This document shows, in pieces, positions 1 to 4,747 of a DNA stretch of 5,466 nucleotides. The stretch's first letter is position 1, and each line of letters opens with the position of its first letter. The DNA is from Candidatus Latescibacterota bacterium. Lineage in GTDB: Bacteria > Blakebacterota > Blakebacteria > Blakebacterales > Blakebacteraceae. The stretch covers positions 1-5,466 of the forward strand of contig JAGLTZ010000182.1 of NCBI GenBank assembly GCA_023135015.1, written 5' to 3'. The notes beneath the pieces were generated by a model. The model was not told the origin of the DNA. It worked only from the letters and a program-made list of their open reading frames with translations, and did no database searches. The position numbers and the translations under genes are program-made.

Positions 1-1
1 A

Positions 2-361
2 CGTGGACGTGGGGTGATAGTGCAACGTTCAGACTGCCCGAACGTGCTCCGGATCCTCGAAGAGGAGGACCCGCTGATTGAGGTCGACTGGTACACAGAA
101 AAAGACCAGTCGATCATAGTCGGTATCACCATGACAGCTCGGGACCGCATAAACCTGCTGGGAGACGTCGGACGGGCGATATCCGGTCTGGGTGCGAGTA
201 TCAGGAATGCCAATATTTCGTCCGAGGCAGGCGAGGCAGTAGGTCGCTTCGTGCTGGAGGTGCGCAATCTGCAGCATCTGCAGAGGGTCCTGAAGAGTCT
301 GAAGAAGGTGAAAGGGGTCGAGAGGGTCGAACGCCTTGCGGGGGGAATTGATGTGCAATGA
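2..361 (+). CDS. RelA/SpoT-family (p)ppGpp synthetase/hydrolase, C-terminal end (5' truncated by window)
   Basis: This is the last 119 codons of a gene that enters from the left edge; the frame is open from base 2, so the GTG at base 14 is an internal valine and not a start. The first residues visible (RGRGVIVQRSDCPN) match the conserved stretch just before the C-terminal domain of long RSH proteins, usually seen as RGRGVxxHRxDCPN; here Q replaces the usual H. Residues about 36 to 112 of the fragment form an ACT domain (beta strand IIVGITMTARDR, then the helix LLGDVGRAISGLGASI, then RFVLEVRNLQHLQRVLKSLKKVKGVERVERL). In this family the enzyme makes and usually also hydrolyses (p)ppGpp in the cytoplasm during the stringent response, and the ACT domain senses the ribosome or amino acids. 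The catalytic domains lie outside the window, so relA, spoT or a bifunctional rel cannot be told apart. The stop codon TGA is at 359-361. Confidence 0.93.
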   Translation, partial: RGRGVIVQRSDCPNVLRILEEEDPLIEVDWYTEKDQSIIVGITMTARDRINLLGDVGRAISGLGASIRNANISSEAGEAVGRFVLEVRNLQHLQRVLKSLKKVKGVERVERLAGGIDVQ

Positions 362-480
362 TACCTCTGCTCACAGATGTCCCCGGCATCCGCTCATCTG
401 TCTCGCACCGAAGATATAGAACCTCGCAAGGTGGCCCCGGGCACAATGGCGCCTTTATTGTAAAGGAATATTCGAGTTGA
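358..480 (+). CDS. Possible small ORF bridging relA/spoT and uppP (40 aa, uncertain)
   Basis: An ATG at 358 overlaps the relA/spoT stop (ATGA) and opens a 40-codon frame. Its TGA at 478-480 overlaps the TTG start of uppP (TTGA), so it fills the intergenic gap exactly. The predicted peptide starts MIPLLTDVPGIRSS and ends GAFIVKEYSS, with a basic middle (SHRRYRTS); no membrane segment or signal peptide is apparent. No clear Shine-Dalgarno sequence precedes the ATG, so translation would depend on coupling to relA/spoT. The first residues (LTDVPGIR) resemble the N-terminus of P1/DmpA-family (S58) aminopeptidases, which usually read TDVPGIRVGH, but the similarity stops there. It may be a real coupling ORF, a leftover of a deleted peptidase gene, or chance. 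I do not assign a function. Confidence 0.25.
   Translation: MIPLLTDVPGIRSSVSHRRYRTSQGGPGHNGAFIVKEYSS
373..401 (+). repeat. 7-bp inverted repeat downstream of relA/spoT
   Basis: ACAGATG at 373-379 is matched exactly by CATCTGT at 395-401 around a 15-nt loop. The stem is short, only modestly GC-rich, and is not followed by a T tract, so it does not look like a standard Rho-independent terminator. It may be a weak RNA hairpin or chance. Confidence 0.35.
452..467 (+). promoter_or_regulatory. uppP ribosome binding site inside a small hairpin
   Basis: AAAGGA at 462-467 is a good Shine-Dalgarno match lying 9 nt before the TTG at 477, and it supports that TTG as the uppP start. CCTTTA at 452-457 pairs perfectly with TAAAGG at 461-466 around a TTG triloop, so the ribosome binding site could be partly hidden in the mRNA. 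The stem is only 6 bp and AU-rich, so it would be weak. The sequence shows the pairing; any regulatory role is inference. Confidence 0.5.
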
Positions 481-1265
481 GCCTTCTGGAAGCTCTTCTG
501 CTCGGTATAATCCAGGGGGCTACTGAGTTCCTGCCGGTATCCTCCAGCGGCCATCTTGTCCTCACTGAAGCGCTTCTTGGTATGACAGAGGGGGGGCTGC
601 TGGTTGAAGTGACCCTGCACGCGGGAACCCTTGTCGCCGTGGTTATCTACTTCCGCTCCCGGCTGCTATGGATGCTGAGGGGGGCGCTACGCCCTGGAGG
701 TGAAGGGGGTAAAGCGCGTAAATACCTGCTGTGGCTGCTCATTGCTACAATTCCGGCGGGTACTGTCGGGCTCCTGTTTGAGGATGCCATTGCAACGGTG
801 TTCGAATCGCCACGGGTGGCTCTGATCGGCTTGCTCGTCACAGGTGCGATCCTGCTATCCAGTCGCTGGAGTGGGGAAAGGGGCAGGCCTGCAGCAGGGT
901 TGGCAGGGTTGTGGATGGGATTTGCCCAGGCGGTTGCGATTCTACCCGGTATCTCTCGCTCAGGGTTCACAATCGCCGCAGGAATGTGGAGTGGGGTGGA
1001 AAGGCGGGAGGCGGCCGAGTTCTCCTTTCTGCTCAGTGTACCCGCAATCGCGGGTGCGACGTTTCTTCAGGTGCTCGATCTGCTGAATGGAACGGCGGGT
1101 GTGGGTGATGCTTTATGGTTAAGCCTTATGCTCGGTTTTGCAGCAGCATTTCTGTCGGGGTATGCTGCGATCGCGGTCCTGCTTGAAGTATTGAAGAAAC
1201 GCGGGCTGGTACCGTTCGCCTGGTACTGCTGGGTGGTTGGGGTGTTGGGACTGATCCTAATATGA
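477..1265 (+). CDS. uppP: Undecaprenyl-diphosphatase (UppP/BacA)
   Basis: This integral membrane enzyme removes a phosphate from undecaprenyl pyrophosphate to regenerate the lipid carrier for peptidoglycan and other envelope polymers; extra copies give bacitracin tolerance in known cases. The 262 residues match the usual family length of about 260-280. Both signature regions are present. The N-terminal QGATEFLPVSSSGHL (residues 13-27) carries the (E/Q)xxxE pair as Q13 and E17, plus the serine run 22-24 and H26. The second motif, PGISRSG (157-163), carries the essential arginine R161 and is followed by the typical EFSFLLSVP. About eight hydrophobic segments are visible. The start is TTG, since no ATG or GTG lies in frame nearby, an AAGGA sits 9 nt upstream, and the N-terminus then aligns with the family. 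The next gene begins 38 bp downstream, so co-transcription is plausible. Confidence 0.96.
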   Translation: MSLLEALLLGIIQGATEFLPVSSSGHLVLTEALLGMTEGGLLVEVTLHAGTLVAVVIYFRSRLLWMLRGALRPGGEGGKARKYLLWLLIATIPAGTVGLLFEDAIATVFESPRVALIGLLVTGAILLSSRWSGERGRPAAGLAGLWMGFAQAVAILPGISRSGFTIAAGMWSGVERREAAEFSFLLSVPAIAGATFLQVLDLLNGTAGVGDALWLSLMLGFAAAFLSGYAAIAVLLEVLKKRGLVPFAWYCWVVGVLGLILI

Positions 1266-1303
1266 CAGATCTCTGACTCGGGACACTATTAGGCGGAGGA
1301 AGT

Positions 1304-2830
1304 ATGGCTGAAGGTCGTGAGCAATTTACTTCCCGCTGGGGCCTGATCATAGCCGCCCTCGGGATGGCCGTAGGCACGGGGAACGTATGGAGATTCCCCC
1401 GTATCTATGCGGCCAATGAGGGCGGTGCCTTCCTGATACCCTGGCTCTTCTTCCTTTTTGCGTGGTCGATACCCCTCCTGATGCTGGAAATAGGGATGGG
1501 GAAAAAGTCGCGAATGGGTCTGGTGGGCGCTTTCGGCAAACTGGTCGGAAGACGCAGCTCATGGATGGGTGGATTTGTGGCGCTGGTGACGACTCTGATC
1601 ACCTTCTACTACTCGGTGGTCATGGGGTGGTGCCTGCGGTATTTCTTCGCTGCATTGAGCGGTGACTTGAGCCGCTTCACGGACGCCGGGGCGTCACAGC
1701 AGGCCTTTGAATCGTTCGCCACAAACGGTTGGGCGGTGTTCTTCCACTTCTTCGCCATAGGAATAGCTGTCTGGGTGATACACCGGGGTGTTGTGAAGGG
1801 GATAGAGCGGGCGAACCGGATACTGCTGCCCACACTCGCGTTGCTTCTACTCGTGGCTGCCGTTCGTGCGCTTACCCTGCCGGGAGCTGAGAAGGGTCTG
1901 CAGTTCATGTTCCATATAGAATGGAGCCGGCTCGCCGATTACAGGTTGTGGCTGGAGGGACTGACCCAGTCGGCGTGGTCGACCGGGGCGGGTTGGGGAT
2001 TGCTGCTGACTTATGCGGTCTATACCAGAGAGCGGGAAGACATCGTCAGAAACTCGCTCATGATCGGTCTCGGTAACAACAGCATGAGCCTTCTGGCTGC
2101 GTTGGCAGTTCTCCCTACGGTTTTCGCATATTTCTATTCAACATTACCTCCCGATGTAGCTTACCAGCGGGCGTTCGATGTGGCCACATTCAGCGGTCCC
2201 GCATCCACGGGCCTCACTTTCGTATGGATACCGATTCTTTTTTCAAAGTTCCCATTCGGACAGTTCTTCAGCGCCATCTTCTTTCTAGCGCTCACCGCGG
2301 CCGCGCTTTCCAGCCTTATCGCCATGGTGGAGCTGATAACCCGCATTCTGATTGATTTAGGCATGACGAGGTCCAGGGCGATTATCGCGGTCTTTTCTGT
2401 GGTCTTCCTGGGTGGATTGCCGAGCGCACTCAGCCTGAATTTCTTTGCGAACCAGGATTGGGCCTGGGGACTGGGTCTGATGGTGAGCGGGGGGCTGTTT
2501 GCAGTAGCCGCGATACGCTTCGGTCTGAATCGTGTACGGACCGAGCTGATCAACCTGCCGGGCAACGAGTTGAATGTAGGGCCGTGGTTCAACGGTGTGC
2601 TTGGCATACTCGTACCCATGGAATTTCTGGTGATGCTGACCTGGTGGATAGTTCAGTCGTTCGGTTTTGCCGAAGCGTGGTGGAATCCGTTCTCCACCTT
2701 CAGCCTCGGGACCTGTCTCTTCCAGTGGGCCCTGGCGGTAATTTTAATGTTGAGCCTCAACAACTGGATGGCTAACAGAACCCTGGGCAAAGGGCAGGTG
2801 AATCCGCTATCACAGGGAGGTATACAATGA
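1304..2830 (+). CDS. Sodium-dependent transporter, NSS/SNF family (MetP-like methionine/alanine importer)
   Basis: A complete 508-residue transporter of the neurotransmitter:sodium symporter family with about 12 hydrophobic segments and the LeuT fold. TM1 carries the unwound motif GMAVGTGNVWRFP (residues 20-32). Numbering coincides with LeuT, so A22 and N27 are likely sodium ligands and R30 the external gate residue; LeuT N21 is M21 here. TM6 has STGAGWGLLLTY (226-237) in place of the SLGFG of LeuT, and TM8 has S336-S337 where LeuT has the Na2 ligands T354-S355. The ATG at 1304 is preceded by GGAGGA at 1295-1300, a strong though slightly close ribosome site. The stop overlaps the start of a MetS-like small protein. 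From known MetPS systems this pairing suggests sodium-coupled uptake of methionine and alanine, but the substrate cannot be proved from sequence alone. Confidence 0.93.
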   Translation: MAEGREQFTSRWGLIIAALGMAVGTGNVWRFPRIYAANEGGAFLIPWLFFLFAWSIPLLMLEIGMGKKSRMGLVGAFGKLVGRRSSWMGGFVALVTTLITFYYSVVMGWCLRYFFAALSGDLSRFTDAGASQQAFESFATNGWAVFFHFFAIGIAVWVIHRGVVKGIERANRILLPTLALLLLVAAVRALTLPGAEKGLQFMFHIEWSRLADYRLWLEGLTQSAWSTGAGWGLLLTYAVYTREREDIVRNSLMIGLGNNSMSLLAALAVLPTVFAYFYSTLPPDVAYQRAFDVATFSGPASTGLTFVWIPILFSKFPFGQFFSAIFFLALTAAALSSLIAMVELITRILIDLGMTRSRAIIAVFSVVFLGGLPSALSLNFFANQDWAWGLGLMVSGGLFAVAAIRFGLNRVRTELINLPGNELNVGPWFNGVLGILVPMEFLVMLTWWIVQSFGFAEAWWNPFSTFSLGTCLFQWALAVILMLSLNNWMANRTLGKGQVNPLSQGGIQ

Positions 2831-2940
2831 CTCTGGACAGTATTATCACAATGATAGTCATACTCGGCGGAGTCTGGGGCGGGTTTGCCATCCTGATTGT
2901 GGGTGTGATGCGCAGGGAGCGGAGACCTTCAGATTATTGA
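2827..2940 (+). CDS. MetS-like small subunit of NSS methionine/alanine importer (37 aa)
   Basis: The ATG at 2827 overlaps the transporter stop (ATGA), and AGGGAGG at 2814-2820 gives a strong ribosome site 6 nt upstream, so this very short frame has good translation signals. The protein has a short N-terminus (MTLDS), one membrane span with the pattern ITMIVILGGVWGGFAILIVG (residues 7-26), and a positively charged end (MRRERRPSDY) that predicts the C-terminus on the cytoplasmic side. In Corynebacterium MetPS, a small single-span protein of this kind encoded directly after the NSS transporter is needed for methionine and alanine import, and W-G-G in the span is typical of that small-subunit family as I know it. 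The assignment rests on position, size and topology plus this motif. Its stop codon lies inside the hrcA promoter region. Confidence 0.8.
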   Translation: MTLDSIITMIVILGGVWGGFAILIVGVMRRERRPSDY

Positions 2941-2965
2941 CCGGCATGCCGGTTAGGCTTATTTT
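2937..2965 (+). promoter_or_regulatory. Predicted sigma-70-type promoter for hrcA-grpE-dnaJ
   Basis: TTGACC at 2937-2942 (5 of 6 to TTGACA) and TATTTT at 2960-2965 (4 of 6 to TATAAT) are spaced by exactly 17 bp. Transcription would start near 2972, just ahead of or at the CIRCE operator, which is the classic arrangement for HrcA repression. TATTAC at 2967-2972 is an alternative -10 box with a longer spacer. Confidence 0.6.
2938..2955 (+). terminator. Palindromic hairpin at the end of the metP/metS-like pair, possible weak terminator
   Basis: ACCGGCATGCCGGT at 2940-2953 is a perfect palindrome. As RNA it folds into a 7-bp stem (including a G-U pair) with a CATG loop, starting at the metS-like stop codon. 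A T-rich stretch (TTATTTTCTATT at 2959-2970) follows about 4 nt later rather than directly, so termination is likely partial. The same bases overlap the predicted hrcA -35 box, so it could also be a protein-binding palindrome. Confidence 0.45.
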
Positions 2966-2975
2966 CTATTACTGG

Positions 2976-3002
2976 TTAGCACTCTTCATTTGAGAGTGCC
3001 AA
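2976..3002 (+). promoter_or_regulatory. CIRCE operator (HrcA binding site)
   Basis: TTAGCACTC at 2976-2984, nine spacer bases, then GAGTGCCAA at 2994-3002. This matches the CIRCE consensus TTAGCACTC-N9-GAGTGCTAA at 17 of 18 positions; the only change is C for T at base 3000. It lies 69 bp before the hrcA ATG and at or just after the predicted transcription start, so HrcA bound here would block transcription of its own operon. GroEL-assisted HrcA folding is the known link to heat shock. Confidence 0.95.
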
Positions 3003-3071
3003 CGAATTGGAATCGCGCCGCATGGTTATTATCACCCCCAGTCTGGAAATCTGGACGGTCAAGAGAACGAA

Positions 3072-4178
3072 ATGCCTAATAAAAATCTTACAGAGCGTGA
3101 GAAGGGGATCCTCAGCCTTGTAGTAAAAGCCTACATAGACGATGCAGCGCCGGTCGGGTCCAGAGCACTGGTACGCCGGTTCGACCTCGAACTCTCTCCA
3201 GCAACGATTCGCAATACCATGAACGACCTGGAGGATGCCGGCCTGCTTGAGCAGCCTCATACGAGTGCCGGAAGAATTCCCACAGATCTCGGCTACAGGG
3301 TATACGTTGACGAGCTGATGTCACCGGTAGAACTCAGCCCGGGTGAGCAGGCCGCAATCCGCGATGTACTGGTGGATGAGGGGCGCGGCTACATCAGGGA
3401 TGCAGCCACTATTCTAGACCAGACTGTACGCGCTCTGGGCGATCTGACCCATCTGCTGGCCGTGAGTCTGGAGCCACGGCTGGGAAAGGGCATATTTGAA
3501 AAAATCGAACTGGTGGAGATGGGCGGTCCGAAAATCCTGGCAGTTCTTACCATCGCTAAGGGTTTCATACGCACGTTGGTGCTGGAGCTTGACGCACTGG
3601 TTGACAGCGAGAGCCTCCATGAGACAGCCCAGCTGATAAATGAACGCCTTTCCGGTCTACCGATGCGTGCCATCCGGGAATCGGTCAGGGAGAGGATGCG
3701 GGATGCAACGGCCGGCGATCCGAAGGTTTTAAAACTGATACTGAGCAACTCAGAGGACCTCTTCGCACCTTCGGCCGAGGAAGGAAGCATTCATTACTGG
3801 GGCACTCCCCATATTCTGGCTCTACCGGAATTCGCTGATACAGAGCGCATGGTTTCGCTCATGGGTGCACTGGAGGAGAAGGACGTCTTCTTGAGGATCC
3901 TCGGGCAGAAGAGAGGTGAAAAGGGATTGACGATCACGATAGGTGAGGAGAACCAGGAGGGGGAGATACAGTTCTGTAGTATTGTAGCTTCACCCTACAC
4001 GGCGAGAGAGGGCTCCGGCACGATCGGCGTGCTGGGACCGACCCGAATGGAATATTCGAAACTCGTAAGTATTGTGGATTATACAGCGCGGATAATGAGT
4101 GAGGTTCTGGCGCGCGTAGTCCACACACCGGACCAGAGCAAGGCGCGTACCGGCATAAAGAAAGTTCGATCGGAATGA
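3072..4178 (+). CDS. hrcA: Heat-inducible transcription repressor HrcA
   Basis: HrcA is the repressor that binds CIRCE and shuts off chaperone operons until heat stress titrates GroEL away from it. The N-terminal winged helix covers residues 5-75. Its recognition region SPATIRNTMNDLEDAGLL (42-59) is followed by the family hallmark HTSAGRIPTDLGYRVYVDEL (63-82). The middle is the GAF-like dimerisation domain, and the C-terminus has the typical GTIGVLGPTRMEYSKLVSIVDYTA (316-339). At 368 residues it is slightly longer than the usual 340-350. The ATG at 3072 has only a weak purine-rich ribosome site (AAGAGA at 3061-3066), but no better ATG, GTG or TTG was found in frame upstream within the leader. 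A CIRCE sits in its own leader, so autoregulation is very likely. Its TGA overlaps the grpE ATG, which implies translational coupling. Confidence 0.97.
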   Translation: MPNKNLTEREKGILSLVVKAYIDDAAPVGSRALVRRFDLELSPATIRNTMNDLEDAGLLEQPHTSAGRIPTDLGYRVYVDELMSPVELSPGEQAAIRDVLVDEGRGYIRDAATILDQTVRALGDLTHLLAVSLEPRLGKGIFEKIELVEMGGPKILAVLTIAKGFIRTLVLELDALVDSESLHETAQLINERLSGLPMRAIRESVRERMRDATAGDPKVLKLILSNSEDLFAPSAEEGSIHYWGTPHILALPEFADTERMVSLMGALEEKDVFLRILGQKRGEKGLTITIGEENQEGEIQFCSIVASPYTAREGSGTIGVLGPTRMEYSKLVSIVDYTARIMSEVLARVVHTPDQSKARTGIKKVRSE

Positions 4179-4744
4179 AGCGAGCGGAATCGAAAGAGAA
4201 AAAGGTAGAGAAAGAGACAGAGAAGCAGGACATAGCCGCCCTCGAACAGCAGCTCGCAGAAATGGAGGACAGGCTGCTGCGTGCGACCGCGGAGTTCGAG
4301 AATTATAAGAAACGGAGGCAGCGCGAGAGCGCGGAGCTGCTCCGTTACGGCCATGAGACATTGATACGCGACCTGCTGCCTGTGCTCGATTCTTTTGAAC
4401 GGGCCATACTGTCGAGCGAGGGGAATAGGGACTATCAGGCGTTCCACGATGGGGTGGAACTCATTTTACAGCAGATGCGCGAGGTGCTCCGCGGAGCCGG
4501 CGTGGAACGGGTATGGCCGGAAGGTGAGCAGTTCGACCCGCACCGGCACGAGGCGATCGGGGTATGCTCCCATGAGGAGTTGGAACCGGATCATATAGCT
4601 ACTGTGGTCGAACCCGGCTATGAGATACACGGAAGGGTTGTCAGACCACCCAAGGTACTGATCGTAAGGTCTGATACCGAAGAGCCGGAATCGGTAGAGC
4701 CAGAATCAGAAGAGCCGGATTCGGAAAAGCCAGAATCAGAGTAG
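4175..4744 (+). CDS. grpE: Nucleotide exchange factor GrpE
   Basis: GrpE dimers speed ADP release from DnaK in the cytoplasmic Hsp70 cycle. The 189-residue protein has a highly charged N-terminus, then a long coiled-coil helix (about 18-60) with the characteristic ATAEFENYKKRRQRE (37-51), and the DLLPVLDSFERA segment (66-77). The C-terminal beta domain carries the GrpE signature, with FDPHRHEAIG (120-129) and GYEIHGRVVRPPKVLIV (148-164). P159 stands where the signature usually has A or S. After V164 the protein has an extra acidic tail (residues 167-189) made of EPES-like repeats, which most GrpE proteins lack. The ATG overlaps the hrcA stop (ATGA). Expression should follow the CIRCE-controlled hrcA promoter. 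Confidence 0.97.
   Translation: MKRAESKEKKVEKETEKQDIAALEQQLAEMEDRLLRATAEFENYKKRRQRESAELLRYGHETLIRDLLPVLDSFERAILSSEGNRDYQAFHDGVELILQQMREVLRGAGVERVWPEGEQFDPHRHEAIGVCSHEELEPDHIATVVEPGYEIHGRVVRPPKVLIVRSDTEEPESVEPESEEPDSEKPESE
4679..4738 (+). repeat. Four tandem 15-bp repeats encoding the acidic GrpE tail
   Basis: Four in-frame 15-bp units (4679-4693, 4694-4708, 4709-4723, 4724-4738) encode EEPES, VEPES, EEPDS and EKPES. Units 1 and 3 share CCG and TCG codons and differ at one base. Units 2 and 4 share CCA and TCA codons and differ at two bases. Adjacent units differ at three or four bases. The array is therefore best described as a 30-bp repeat present twice (27 of 30 identical) that arose from an older 15-bp duplication. 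Confidence 0.9.
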
Positions 4745-4747
4745 GCA

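Noticed and set aside
14..361. Separate 115-residue ACT-domain protein starting at GTG 14
   Set aside because: The frame is open to the left edge, and the residues before it (RGRG) belong to the conserved RSH motif, so this is the end of a longer protein.
373..401. Rho-independent terminator after relA/spoT
   Set aside because: The 7-bp inverted repeat has a 15-nt loop and no T tract downstream, so I list it only as an inverted repeat.
415..420. Promoter -10 box (TATAGA) for uppP
   Set aside because: No acceptable -35 sequence lies at the right distance, so a dedicated uppP promoter cannot be supported.
201..620. 139-codon minus-strand frame across the relA/spoT-uppP junction, and the other minus-strand frames
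   Set aside because: They lie opposite clearly conserved genes, have no recognisable domains and look like shadows of GC-rich coding sequence.
3042..3055. Direct repeat TCTGGA in the hrcA leader
   Set aside because: Two 6-bp copies 2 bp apart are too short to claim as an operator next to a clear CIRCE.
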